From Lumnitzera littorea (Eukaryota > Streptophyta > Magnoliopsida > Myrtales > Combretaceae): a DNA stretch of 64,000 nt. Where the stretch lies: contig JAMXBB010000007.1 of NCBI GenBank assembly GCA_024138015.1, positions 83,257,293 through 83,321,292 of the forward strand, written 5' to 3'. How positions within the stretch are numbered: position 1 is the first letter of the stretch; every line of letters begins with the position of its first letter. Made by a program: the position numbers and the translations under genes. Shown here in pieces: positions 1 to 12,358 of this stretch. The notes below the pieces were generated by a model. It was not told the DNA's origin. It ran no database searches and saw only the letters and a list, made by a program, of their open reading frames with translations.

Positions 1-119
1 ATCCTTGAGATAACTTGGCAATACATTAAGTATATATATAATTTTATGATTTGAGGATGCCTATGCCTCTTAATTACTTACATACATGTAGTATTCATAA
101 ATTGTATTGGCTGAAAATG

Positions 120-845
120 AAAAGGTTTTTCAAGCCTTCTAATTCCTTTCTCCAGGTGAGTTTTAAGAAGTAAGGAATTATGATCACTTAGCCATTTAAG
201 GAGATGAAAATTTTTTTAATTCAGGGTATAAGTTTCGCAAAGCTTAATTACACCATCCCCTATCTAGTCTTCTTTGAATAAGTGAGGTTAGGTTTTGCTC
301 GTTTGACCATGTAAAAAGGGTTCCTACATAGTCCATATCCATTAGCCTACAATAATTCATGCAAGTTGCATATTTATAAGGTCTATTTCTCAAAAATTTG
401 CTACTTCCCCAACTTTCACTTCTTTTTATCACATCATTAAAATCTCCCAATATACACTAAGGTCTATTATTAACAAATTGCACATGGTTTTTAAATTTTC
501 CCATAATTCTAGTTTTTCTTGCCAACATGTAAAGGCATAAATTGCTAAAAAAAACCAACTAAAGTTAGAATTTCTAACCTTAGCTTTATTGTGAATCTCT
601 TGGAAGGTCTTTATGAGGATGTGAACTTCAAACACTTTCTAACTCTACAGTAGTAACATGCCTCCATTGAATCCTCTTGCCTTAACATAAGTATGCTTAG
701 ATTGTGAAATATATTGAAACATGTATGAAATAGACTTTGACATTTTAGTTTCCAATAAGGCCGCCATGTTTGGCATATACTCAGTGAACGCATTAAGGAC
801 CACATTTTTCTTGTTAGATATATTGAGCCCCCTAACATTCTATAC
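120..845 (-). pseudogene. LINE ORF2 endonuclease domain, broken
   Basis: Three frames of the minus strand together show the signature blocks of the L1 endonuclease. A start-proximal block resembles N-(C/V)-RG followed by ALLETKMS (about 840-700). A LWENLK block (about 520) follows. A GDFNDV block (about 450-430), which carries the catalytic Asp/Asn of this nuclease family, leads to LFTWSN and RLDR (about 310-250), and an SDHN block (about 185) is the last conserved His motif. At least three frameshifts separate the blocks, so no protein could be made. Order and spacing match intact plant LINEs; the family assignment is firm and the exact ends are not. Confidence 0.75.
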
Positions 846-1983
846 TAAAATCCTTACTAGCTTAAGTAAAGAAGAGTTTGTAGTAAGACCATCTTTACTA
901 ATATTTGAGTTCTAGCAAATGATTATATTTATGCCAGCCATTGTAGCATGTATTTCAAGAACAAAATTTGATGGCATTTCTTGATTATCCACCATAGCTA
1001 GAATTTCCTCGGCATTTGTTAACGACACTAGAATTGTTTGGTTCTTCTTAAACAAATATCTTGTTGGTAAAGTATATTCTAAAGTGTACAAGTTCATAAT
1101 CTAAAAAATTTTGTCGACTACCATTCTTAAGATCATTTCCCATTTCTTCATGATTTTGAAGGGGTAAATCTCCTCCATTGGGGTTGCTACTAATATAAAT
1201 ACTGCATACTTATCTTAATTGTCTGACCCAATCTTGTTAGTCTTATTGCACCATCTATCTCTATGATCACTGATCTAATCACTGGAACTTGATGATAGGT
1301 TGTACTTCCCCTAGAAGAATTTTGATATCCTCCAAGTGTATTAGCACTTCCTCTATCTTGTTATTGAGAGTTAAGTACATCAGTCGATAACTTTTGTCTA
1401 CCTAAGGCATCTTTGAGTTGTGATGTAATTGCTTGATACCGAATGTTAGAAGCATCTTATGATTCATCTTGGACTGGTTTTCTTGCTAAATTTTTTATTT
1501 TAGTTAATCTTCTTTTTGTAGTATTTTGACTTAACTCTTGTGTAGTAGTGGTTTGAAATGTGAAGCTTGATATAGATTTCTCAATAACTTCTTTTGTGTT
1601 CTCTTAGGTATGCTGAGAGAGTGACTTTGATTGATGTAAATTATTTTGCTGTGAAGAAGAATCCTTAGAAATCTTTAATTGTGATAATTTCTAGTTTGAA
1701 TTTTTTAGTTTCTTTTCCCATCTTTGTGCTGATGTATTTCTTGTTACCATTTAGTTTTCTTTCCTTGCTTAAAGTGCCTTTTGCGTAGTAGCATGTTTTG
1801 ATAGCTTTTCCTCATAATGACCTTGTAGAGTTTATTTGCTATGCATTTGATTATTTTTAATTTTTATTGGCTTCCTCCTCCATACAACAATCTACTCCCA
1901 TAACCGCCACTTTCTTCTAACTTCTTCTCTTTATTACCTTGCTCTTCATTTACTGTTTCTATCATATGTTGTTCTCTTGTCAC

Positions 1984-2470
1984 CTATATAGCACCCTCAC
2001 TTTGTTCCTTGCCATGTGTATTACTCTCATTTAGATTTTCATTTAATATCTTGGTCATTGAAGTTTTTGGGTTATAGTTCTTGCTACTAGATGCTTCATT
2101 CTCATTTGGTTTTGTTTTTAGACAGTTTATTGTAGGATAACCAATACATATGCATTTTACGCATATATTTTTAATTCCTTCGTATTGCACCCCGTATGTA
2201 ATTCCATCCAAGAAAATTGAATGAATAAGTGGTTCACTGAAGTTTATTTGAATACAAAATCTAGTAAACTTTCCTCTTTTTGCATGAATTGTGTAAGTAT
2301 CTAATCTAGTCCAATTGTTTCCCCAATTAGTCTTAAAATTTTTATATCATAATATTTTAAGGGTAACTTAGGTATGTAGACCCGAACAAAATAGCAACTG
2401 AATTGTATGTTGATAAGGAAGCTTTAAAATTTGGCTCCCATCTCAAAAGGAAGTTAAGAAGGGTAGCTAG
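1984..2470 (-). pseudogene. LINE ORF1: DUF4283-like domain plus zinc knuckle
   Basis: The minus strand encodes a WEPNF motif near 2440-2425, then a LIGETIGLD-type segment and a GKFTRFCIQI segment (about 2340-2240). A knuckle of the form C-x2-C-x4-Y-x4-C follows at about 2163-2122. This is the usual plant L1 ORF1 order (DUF4283, then zf-CCHC_4). The knuckle histidine is replaced by tyrosine. A Ser/Asn-rich tail follows. In intact elements this protein binds nucleic acid in the LINE RNP. Here it is interrupted and its N-terminal part is cut by the LTR at 2509. Confidence 0.7.
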
Positions 2471-2508
2471 ATAAACTATTACAAAAACCATTTGGTTCAA
2501 TGCATATT

Positions 2509-5449
2509 TGTCACGTCCCAAATAAGAGGAGTCACAATAGTCTTATCATGTAAATTAATCTAAGATAGAAATTGATCTCACAACTATTATCATAGATATA
2601 ACCTATACAAGTTGTACTTGATTTAACCAGCTTGAAATATCCTATTTAGTACCAATTAGTAACAAAACCTATGGTATAGCATTTCAAAATACCTGTTCAA
2701 GTAACATGTGGTAAAATTCTCCATAACATAGTAGTATTTACATAAGTACTTATACATCAAAAGTCATAGTTTTCACATAAAGTTTATGAAAGCTATAGGT
2801 TTTAGAGTTTATATACATCAAAGTAAGAAACTAGTGGGCGTCCAAAGGTATCCCACTTAGTTTTCACAAAAAACCAAAAGAAAGTTAAAACAAAGGTCAT
2901 GATCTTGTAGGTCTTCCAATCCTTACTCCCCCATCCCATCATACATTAACCTAAGGGTGGTTATAATGAGTACATCAAACATAAACATGGTTTAATGAGC
3001 CTATTGAGATATGAGCACAACTAACTCAATAAGTAGAATAGAGACAAAAGAGTACATTAAACATAAACATGGTTTTCATACATTATACTTTAATGAAATG
3101 TAATATAAACAAACAAATGAGACATTACACAATATTAACCAGTCCATTATGAAGCTAGAGAAATTACATCTTCGCTAACTTAGATTAAGGAGTTTTAATA
3201 CGACTTAAATTAGACCAAACCTAGGCTTGTGCAATGGAAGACACCCTCCTCCTAAGACTATCTTCAAACTATAGCTCCCAACCTTACTGCAATCTCCTCT
3301 CTTATCACTTAGTTTGACTAAGAGTGGGAAAAAAAACCATTTTAGCTATCATCACTGAAGGAGTTGATATTTGGTCTAAAACAACTAATCGTTCCCTTAG
3401 TGTGTTTTTATACATGTCCAGTTAGATTAATAGTCAATTTTTAATTAACTCCCGTTAGTGGTAATCAACAAATGAACAAGGCAAAGCAAATCAAACATAT
3501 TCATACAAAGCAGCTCTTTAAGTCTACAATTCAAGTGAGCAATCATACACGAGGTATGTGCATATTTAACTAAGTTACAATCATAACCAAATGTACTCCC
3601 AGGCCTCCAAGTATTCTGGCATACTACTCCGACATGTTATGACACATGGATCCTAACTTACCTAAACTTCAATGTTTCAACTCCTCTCCATTGCTCCGAT
3701 AATCGATTCATTTTATATGATTTGAGTTGTTTTGACATAAGTTTAACAAGTTATTTTTACTTATAAGTTGATATTTCTTAAGTGGTTCACTAGTTTTTTA
3801 TAAGTGATTTTTTACTACAAAATTCTTTGATTTTAACTAATCTTACAGTCCTTAGGAAATTACCTTCATTCCCCTGTATTTACATTTCACTTTTAAATTT
3901 ACATCTAATTTAGCTTCTAAGTTAAATCCCTAGTATAGTATTCATTTAAAATCCTCTGAATTATCCTTTGTATTTAATTAACTTCCTATAACTAAATGAT
4001 TTATTCACTTTTCCTTTAACTCCAGCTAAGAATAACCTAAAGCAAAACTTCATTCATCATTATTTAGCTTCATTACTTCCTAACTTCTTATATAACCTAT
4101 TATATTTCATCAATTCTTCAAATTTATATACCACTAAACTATACGCATAAAAGGGTTAGATTCTTGATTTCATAACTTCTTCTAAGGGAACTCAATTCCA
4201 CCACTCTAGAACACTATAAATGTCCCAAAAAAATCAATTAAGCTAAGAATCTAAGTGAACTTCTTGAGAAAAATATATTAAATTTTACCAAAAACCCTGT
4301 TTTAAGCATAATTTAGAGCTAAAAAATTCATAAAAAGTATAAAAAATAGTTTTGTGAAAATTCTTTTTATAGAATTTTAATACAAGTCTAGGGAAGCTTA
4401 CAAAAAAATGTAAGGGTCGAAATTACACCATTTAGACAATTTATTTCAATATCGAAAATAGTTGGATTTTGCCAATTTCTTAAGGATGTATGGTATATCT
4501 ACATAATCTATGTAAAACAATATTTTTCTTGAATTATACACACGAAAATGCTTAAGAACAATTTTTTTAGAATTTTCTAGATAGATTTTATGTTTTTAAT
4601 AATTTAAGGAAAATTGAGCTAAAATAGGTCTCTCATTTGAAACTTGAGCTCCTGCCACCTATGGTAACCACCACTTTATGGGTATGCTTAGGCATTGGGT
4701 GCTGTTTTAGGTGGTGGTGGTTGTTAGTTCCTAGCTAGTTGTTATACCCTTAAACTCCTTAAAAACTAATATCGTGCTCAAATTTCGTACAATTTCCTAA
4801 ATTTACTTCTTCAATCTTCTAAGCCAATCCTTATTTTTTCTAAATCCCAGATTGCATGTAGGGTGTTTTTGAGAGAATTTGGAAACTTTTTGGAGCATTT
4901 AGAAGTGCTAATTGATCTATTTTCTCTCTCCTCTTCAAAATTCCTCCTATATAATATGCTTAATATCATGTTAACCTTATTTAATTCACTAACACTTCTC
5001 TAACTTTACACCTATACTAAGTTCAAGCTAGCTGCCCTTTACTTTTTACTAATTTTCTTAGCTTAATTTAGCTTAAATTGTGATTAATTAGGTATTTTAG
5101 TTAATTATGGATATATATTTATGCATATAATTGCATGTAGCATATATATATATGTTATGTATATTATTTTATATTGTATAATAATTTTATTACATATATA
5201 ATTTATTTATAAAAATTTACTAATTAACGAAGTCTATTTCACGTGATTATGATAAATATTAAATGTTATAATAAAATTATACTATTTTAGCTATATTATT
5301 GTTTTATTATATTTTCGAAATTTGAGTCCATAGTGTCTTGTTGACTAATATCTCAAGACTAGTTGTAAATTTCTAGCTTGATCAGGTTAGTTTCACTGAT
5401 GCCATAAATTACCTTTTTGATATTGAATCACAAATGTATGGGGCTTACA
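2509..5449 (-). mobile_element. Solo LTR (family 1, copy A) of a Tekay-like gypsy element
   Basis: The 2,941-bp block starts TGTCACGTCCC and ends GGGGCTTACA. It is flanked by the same five bases, ATATT, at 2504-2508 and 5450-5454, which is a perfect target-site duplication. It aligns along its length with the LTR at 32159-35040, for example the shared GTGCAAT-purine box, the CTTAGTT.GACTAAG box and a TATTTGG(T/C) box. No primer-binding site or internal sequence follows, so it is a solo LTR left by LTR-LTR recombination. Orientation is taken from the copy attached to a coding element. It sits inside the LINE ORF1. Confidence 0.85.
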
Positions 5450-5454
5450 ATATT

Positions 5455-6435
5455 TTCTAAAAATAACTAAAATAAAATGATAAGACAACATTATGTATCT
5501 ATCAATAGAAACCATTTTGAATCATAAAACCATTATTGATAAATGGGAAATTGTATTTAATGTCAATATTAGTCTTATGAATTAATCATTTGATATTACA
5601 CTATGTGTTCATTCATACAGGAAAATGTAGTGTAAATAAATTTACAATTGAGTAAGTGGCCTATTGTAAAATCATATTTTGAATTCATTTAGACAAGTTA
5701 TCATACAATTTATATGCATAATTCAGCTAATTAGAACTAACTACATAATTAAGCAATTGTATCCCATACCGTATACCATATAATCAAACCAAAGTGATTC
5801 CAAAGCAAATTGGAATCAACATTCTCTTTTTCATTTTTCTTTTTTTCCTTGTCTTTTTTTTTTTTTCAAATCTAATCTTTCATTATATATAATACTACCC
5901 ATGTTAATGAGTTTTGAACCATGTATATTTACTCTTGCTTGATTCATGAAAAATAAAAGACATGAAGTAATAAGGCAATGGAATTGGAAAATAATTACCA
6001 AAGAGAGGAAGTGCGTAATTAGAAGGGGTGGTGGTGGCTAGATTGGGCGGTTGTTCACTTGATTGTTAGTCACGCGATTGATCAATTGTGTGTCTTGAAT
6101 CTTAGAAGTATAAAAGGTTATAAAATGAGAGAGAATAAAAGAGACTTTAAAGATAATGAGAGACATTAGATTCCCTTAGGTAGAGGCAAAAGAAAAAGAT
6201 ATTGACAAATTAGGGCTTAAAATTTCATTTCTTATATGGCTCTAAAATTTAAATGGTTTTTTTTTTTTTATTTTAATCTTCTAGGCTTGAACATTTATGT
6301 TGTAAATCATCTCGAATGGCACCAAAATTATTTTTTTCTTTTATGAAATTGTAGCTAATAAATTAAAAGGCTATTTTTACTTTGACCTTGGAATTAGTAA
6401 TTGATAATATGGGTATTTTATCATGGGATTTTGTT
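5455..6435. other. AT-rich sequence with no recognisable gene
   Basis: No open frame with a recognisable product was seen. The first 100-150 bases may be the displaced 5' part of the LINE. A T-rich run lies at about 5840-5870. A short GGTGGTGG-rich patch near 6025 has no clear meaning. Confidence 0.4.
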
Positions 6436-6646
6436 GCTGAGTTAAGGCATTTAGTAGCAAAAAGAAGTATAATAGGTAACTGAAAAACCATTTGATATCT
6501 AAAATGTTATTTCTCCATACAAAAACTTTCCTACTCGTAACATTTGCAACAAACTACAAATTTAATGGCTAATAGTAAAACTTGGCAACTAATGTCATTT
6601 GGTAGTTAAAATTTTGGTAGCTAAATGTTAAATTTGTTATAGTGTA
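6436..6646 (-). mobile_element. Possible terminus of a CACTA-type transposon
   Basis: Read on the minus strand the block begins CACTATAACAAATTTAAC at 6646. It goes on with several short, similar motifs (variants of TAGCTACC, TAACTACCAAATG, TAGTTGCC), resembling the subterminal repeats next to CACTA ends. No matching opposite terminus was found, so this may be a fragment. Low certainty. Confidence 0.3.
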
Positions 6647-6649
6647 TCC

Positions 6650-7371
6650 TATTGCTCGACAACTCAACAAATCAGCATCTTAGACTTACCATTAAACTGC
6701 TCAATGAACTCAACTATTAGCTCGATCTACAAGCACCCATCCCCAAGCATTAAGCTCCTTACACCGAGCATTCTTAATGAGATTAGACCTGCCAAGTGCC
6801 TACCTTCCTAAAGCCTAAGTCGACTAACCTTACTAACAGATACAAGCAACTAGACCAGCTCGTCACTCAAGCCTTTAAACTTACAAGTTTGTCTTTTCTT
6901 CCCAAAGCACAGCGATCATATGAAGACCACGTGTCCTGCCAAGCATGTAAAGAGAATTTCCTTTTAAAAGTTTCCTTTTAGGCATAATTCCTTTTGTACC
7001 CTTTTAGTTCTTGTATCTTTTAGTCTTTTTGGTATATACTATTTAGTCTTTTTCAAATTTGGTATGTAACCTTAGAACTATGAGTATAAGTACCCCTCTT
7101 GTTATGAGCTACATCATCTTATCCTTGAGAATATGCAGAATTTCCCATACTCATATCTTAACCCTTAAGTAAGGTTAGATGGCGAGTGACCCAACTTGAC
7201 TACTTATGCGTCATATCGAGCTAGCATAGTTGGTCTATAAAGGCTCCTTGGTACATCATATCCTTAGAGTAGTTCATGGGTTTGCTTAACTTCCCCCTTT
7301 GACTTCCATTTTGTTTTTAGGGCCATCAACTGCTTTAGACCCATCCCTTGTGTGAATACCCTTGTCTATCT
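6650..7371 (+). mobile_element. Probable LTR of a Tat/Athila-like gypsy element
   Basis: The block carries a CACGTG-containing segment (about 6929), a TATA-like region (GAGTATAAGTACC, about 7081) and a downstream transcribed-looking stretch. It is followed directly by a sequence resembling the TTGGCGCC primer-binding site of this lineage. The small reading frame at 6796-6981 is not a recognised gene. The left boundary is a guess and no second LTR is visible. Confidence 0.4.
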
Positions 7372-7392
7372 TTGGCGCAGCATGTAATTGAT
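7371..7392 (+). promoter_or_regulatory. Degenerate primer-binding site
   Basis: TTTGGCGCAGCATGTAAT resembles the TTGGCGCCGTCTGTGG site that follows the 5' LTR in many plant Tat/Athila elements. The match is partial (TTGGCGC is exact). It supports reading 6650-7371 as a 5' LTR on the plus strand. Confidence 0.4.
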
Positions 7393-9030
7393 CCTCCCTA
7401 ACTAGTACAATTCCTTTAGGATTAAGATAAGTGAATGGAGATCCTTCAGTTGGTACAAATCTTCTAGAAAGTACGACATCTATACAGATTTGGATAAGTA
7501 AAGGAAGATCCTTACTTCTGCATGTGCTTTAAGACATTTACAAGGCTAGAAAGGCGTGTTGAGTACTAGTTAATATCTCCCAAGGGTTGTCTTTCATGAT
7601 GTGAGCTGATGTCCCATGGGCAAAGGAGACATATCCAAGGCCTAATGGGTGAAATGCACATATAACAATTTGATATAGTGCTTATAATTTTTTACTTTAT
7701 ATGGGAATTTTTAGTCTTTTAAAAGCATGCGAATATTTATAGGTATTAATAAATTTGAATTAAAGTTATATTTAGATGAAAAGTGACATAAGATGGTTGA
7801 ATTGGAGTATTAAGTTATTAGAAAACTAAATGATTTTGATATCCTCAATTTGCAATAATAGCACATACCTTTAGTGATGTTATCAAATCTGAACCAAAAT
7901 GTTGACCTAGGAATATGAAGTGGTCAATGGTTAAAAGGGTTAAATTGGAATCAAACTAGATCAATAAAAATATTAAAATATAATTCACATTTATTTATAA
8001 AATAATAAAATTATCCATTTTCTTCATATATAAAAGTTGAGAATTTTTTATAGCTTACTTTTGTTTTTCTGATCTAAATTTATTTTTTTTAGTAAATTGG
8101 TATATTATCTAATAATAAATAAATGAACGAATGAGGTACATTTTGATAAAAAAAAAATAAAAAAACCCATTAAGTTCTGTAGTAACTAGGTTTAATTCAT
8201 CGAGTCAACTAGGTTTCTTAAGTTCCTATCAATAAGAATCAAATGGGTAATTGGGATCGGTTTTATAGCCAAGAAAAATCAAATCAGATGGGATGATTGG
8301 CTCTAACAACTCTAACATTAAGCCTATTAATAATTATGATAGATGAATTTGCCTTAATATTGGAAGTCGAATTCTTCATCAACATTGTGACTCATTGAAA
8401 CTTAAATATGTAGAAACTTTTTTACATATAAAGGATTGATTTTATGGAGAAAGCAATAAACCAAATTATTTTATAAATATTTCAACATTATTTATTTTTT
8501 ATTAATATAATTTCTTTTATTTATGTGGGGATAAGGGTTTGAATATGAAGGCTACGTACATACTACATGACTATCACTCTGCATGTAACTAAGGGAATAC
8601 CTTGACTCGAGTAGTATTTGTGGGATAATCAAGTGAGGAATGATAGAGAGGAAAAGTAAACAATCTCAGTAAAGCTTTAACATAGGCCATAACAAGTGGA
8701 AGAGCTAAACAGTATTAAACTATAGTATGAGTAATCAATTGGGTATATGTTCTTGAGGAGGTTAAGAGTTTAATTCATTAAGAATTCAACAACATAGCAA
8801 TGTTAGTAAGGATTCTCTCCTCTTTTTTTTTTTTTTTTTTTTAAATGAGAGATGAAATGAGGTATTTATAGGAGTTGACCATTGATTTCATCCTTTAGAT
8901 CATCATGATAATCAATGGCTAAGATCAATTCCTTTCCTTAATAGACTTCAAATGGGCTTCCTTATCAAGCTTAGGCCCAATAAAAGCTTATTCTCATTGT
9001 GAGTCATATTACACCCTAAGTAGGAGAAGT
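7393..9030. other. Retroelement leader remnant, then AT-rich sequence
   Basis: About 7393-7660 could be the decayed leader and gag of the preceding LTR element, but no motif confirms it. The remainder is AT-rich with a poly-T run at about 8824-8842. No gene is recognised. Confidence 0.35.
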
Positions 9031-10070
9031 TGTAACAGTTCCGCCGTATAAACTATCCTAAGATAGAAGCTGACCTTACAGTTATAATTATAAATATAGT
9101 TCACATAAGGTGTATACAACTCAACCAACTTGAAGCATCTAGTCTAATACTTGTCTATAATCAAACCTATAGTATAACTTTTCAAAATACTTGTTTAGTA
9201 TATCCTGTTTTTTGATAACACAATAATATTTATATAAGCTTTTCCACGCATATAATTATAATTTATATTAAGAGTTCATAAAAACCATAGGTCTTAAAGT
9301 CTACTTATAATAAGATAGGAAACTAGTAGGCATCTTAGAGAATTCCCAGTTAGTTTTCTTAAAACCAAAAAAATAAGTCAAAAGCCCAGATTTAATGGAT
9401 TCTCCTTTCCTTACTTTCCCAGCCAATTGTGCATTAATGTAAAGGTGGTGATATTTGCACATCTTAATCTTTCACTCATCACCTGCAAAAGAGTCTATAG
9501 AAATATGAGCTCAACTAACTCAGTAAGAGAGACGAAGTCAAATTAATACCAAATAATCATAAATAAGGTTATTAATTATAATGAAATGGAATGTAATGCA
9601 ATGCAATCTAATCAATCACTTGAAACATAGCAAAATGTTATTTGGTCCATTGTAAGGTCAAAGAAATTACTTCTGCTCCATACCAGATTGAGAAGCTTAC
9701 TATGACTTAAAATCAGACCAAATCTAAGTTTATGCAATGGAAAACACCCTCTTCCTGTGACCACCTTCGAATTATGACCCCTTCTTTTGTCGCAACCTTC
9801 TTACCTATTACTTAGTTCGACTAAGAATAGAGAAATAACAATTTCAACTATTCTCATCGAAAGGATTTGGTATTTAGTCCAACACTCCTAACCATTCCCC
9901 CAGTGCTTATTATGCATATCCAATTATGTTAGCGGTTAAATCATTATTAGTTTTATTAAGGGGTGGCCAGACAAGTTCACATAATACAATACTATGAAAT
10001 CATACAAAACAATATACCAAAAAGTTCACCACTTGTCACAATCAAAATACCAACTACATACATGGTATGC

Positions 10071-10112
10071 GCACAAATAGCTAATTTACAAGCACAAATA
10101 GCTAATTTACAA
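10071..10112. repeat. 21-bp tandem duplication
   Basis: Two adjacent identical copies of a 21-base unit beginning GCACAAATAG and ending TTTACAA start at 10071 and 10092. They lie inside LTR copy B and make the overlapping small reading frames on both strands look repetitive. Confidence 0.85.
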
Positions 10113-11490
10113 CCACAAGTAAAAGTACTCATAAGCCCCCAAATACCTTTATATAGTATCTCAATAAGCGGTAAAACCACGATCACAACTTACTTATCCT
10201 GACGCTTACTGTGGAACATCTGTATCATCAATGCTTTGTTAACTAGGAGATCTTATATATACAAAACTCAGATTTAGTTTTCGTAAGAGTTACAAAAATT
10301 TTAGGGTTTTATCTATTTTTTTATTTCATTCTGAAGTTATATATATATATATATATATATTTGAGATATATTATTATTTAACTACATATTTATTATAATT
10401 ATATTATACAGTTATGTGAAGTTATAAAGTATTAATAATATACGTAATTATATTATTACTTATAATATATCGTTTTGATCATATTGGAATGTACTTTTAA
10501 TCAATCGAATTATGTTTCAATTATGATAAGGTTATCGCAATACATAAATTCTTATAGAGATATGAGTTATATTACTTAGTATTATCCGATTTTAGTAAAA
10601 GTAATGTCATTAGGTTCATACAAACCTGATGATACATACTATGTTCTATTTTGAGAGATAATTTTTGAAGAGTATTTCTAGTTTCTAAAATACCTATACA
10701 CTCCTATAATAAGTATTATCATATTATATTCATTTATGTAAACGGACTATATTATATATATATAATTTACTAATATATTTAATTAAGAAAATATTATCAT
10801 TTTTATACAAAATTACTTTCAATATATCTTGACATTATTATGAATCACTAGAAGTCAATGAACATTCATTCCATCTATTAATTTTATAAAAATCTATTTA
10901 TTACATAATTTCGGCTTATTTCTAACTATTTTTAGGGTAAAAAATTACAATAAATGTTACACATACTTAAATTAAAAATCTAGCTATATAGTAATTAACA
11001 TGTCATATGTATTTTATATAAAAATTTTGAGCTAAAAACAATCTTAATTAATACATTTATTTTGAATTTCAAATTTTAGATGAATAGTGACTTATTTAAG
11101 TAAGAATATAAAATATTCGAAATTTTACTAAAATAAATTTTTTCATAATTTTCTAGATAATTTTAATATTCTTAGAAAATAAAGGAAGAACAAAGAAGAA
11201 AACTGAATTACCTATTCTTTAGAGCTCCAATAGCCGGCAGCCAGTAAGAGGTTGTCAGATAGCTTAGGTGTTAGGTAGGATGCTAGGCGGTAGCAAGGTT
11301 CAACAGCAAATTCAAGTTTGGTCCACAAACTACTCTTACACAGTCTCTTGCTCTGATTTTCTTTTATTCTTTTTATTTCCTAATAATTTCTTGCAAAATT
11401 TCCTTTAATTATTCTTGGGTCCTAAATGTGTGAAATGAAGTTAGAGTTCTGATTTATAGTGTTTCTAACTGGTTAGGAATTTTTCTTTTA

Positions 11491-11844
11491 CTTTTTCTCC
11501 TAATTCTATGCATGAGGTGGCTCAATTCCCTTGTTTTGCTTTTGATTCAGCAACTCCTAAAGATTATAGTATAGTATGGTGAAGTTTGGACATTTACATG
11601 TGATTTTGATGAATTTAATTCATATTTTAGCATTTTTAAGTGTAATATATTAATATTTAATAGTTTACTTTTTCTCCTAATTCTATGCATGAGGTGGCTC
11701 AATTCCCTTGTTTTGCTTTTGATTCAGCTACTCCTGAAGATTACAGCATAATACGGTGAAGTTTGGACATTTACATGTGATTTTGATGAATTTAATTAAT
11801 ATTTTAGCATTTTTCAGTATAATATATTAATATTTAATAGTTTT
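11491..11844. repeat. 177-bp tandem duplication in LTR copy B
   Basis: Units starting CTTTTTCTCCTAATTC at 11491 and 11668 repeat with a period of 177 bases. Only scattered substitutions separate them (for example AACTCCTAAAG versus TACTCCTGAAG). The boundary sequence TTTAATAGTTT closes both copies. Confidence 0.9.
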
Positions 11845-12358
11845 GTTAATATATGTATATATATCATATGTAATTGATACATGTAATGTGTAAACATACT
11901 CATATAATTATGTTTCTAGCATGTCTTTTATTTTTAAGTTATATTTCTTATTTATTTTTAAAAGTTTATCACATATTACATATAATTATACAATTTTAGG
12001 TTAATTTATGAATATAATTATTATATATATTGAGTATACTCATAAAAAAAAATATATATTTATATAGTATATTATGCTATATTATTTCCTTTTATAGTTT
12101 ACTTAACTTATTTTTATGCCTTCATTATATTTTTAACTTAGTTTTAGGGGTTTTAATGAGTTTTATATTATATTAAATAATCACATTTTTAAGGCTAAAA
12201 TTGAGATTTTTTGTCATTATTTTCGCAATCTAACTTCATTAAGTCGTTTCAACTAATTTTTCTATTATAATTATAAATTTTAGGTTCAATTGAATAAGTT
12301 TTCTCGAATGCCCTAAATCCGGGTATGGTTATCTTAAATGCGATTTTAGGTACTCACA

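Larger units (their letters stand above)
1..2508 (-). mobile_element. L1-type LINE, decayed, runs off the left edge
   Basis: Reading the minus strand gives, in order, an ORF1 with a DUF4283-like domain and zinc knuckle, then the start of ORF2 with an apurinic endonuclease domain. This is the layout of plant L1 retrotransposons. The reading frames are broken by many stops and shifts. The reverse transcriptase would lie beyond the left edge. The 5' side is cut by a solo LTR at 2509, and a little LINE sequence may resume after 5454. The element is old and non-functional. Confidence 0.8.
9031..12358 (-). mobile_element. Long LTR (family 1, copy B), probably solo
   Basis: It starts TGTAACAGTTCCGCC and follows copies A and C in order: CTAAGATAG.AG.TGACC near the start, the GTCCATTGTAAGGTC box near 9651, and the CTTAGTTCGACTAAGAA box near 9812. 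The right end is approximate because the terminal bases have diverged and the five bases before the start (GAAGT) are not found after it. No primer-binding site adjoins it. It contains a 21-bp and a 177-bp tandem duplication not seen in the other copies. Confidence 0.7.

Noticed and set aside
10071..10112. CRISPR-like or satellite array
   Set aside because: Only two adjacent copies without spacers; a simple local duplication.
9963..10202. Small protein with repeated AQIANLQ units
   Set aside because: The repeat is a 21-base DNA duplication inside an LTR, open on both strands by chance.
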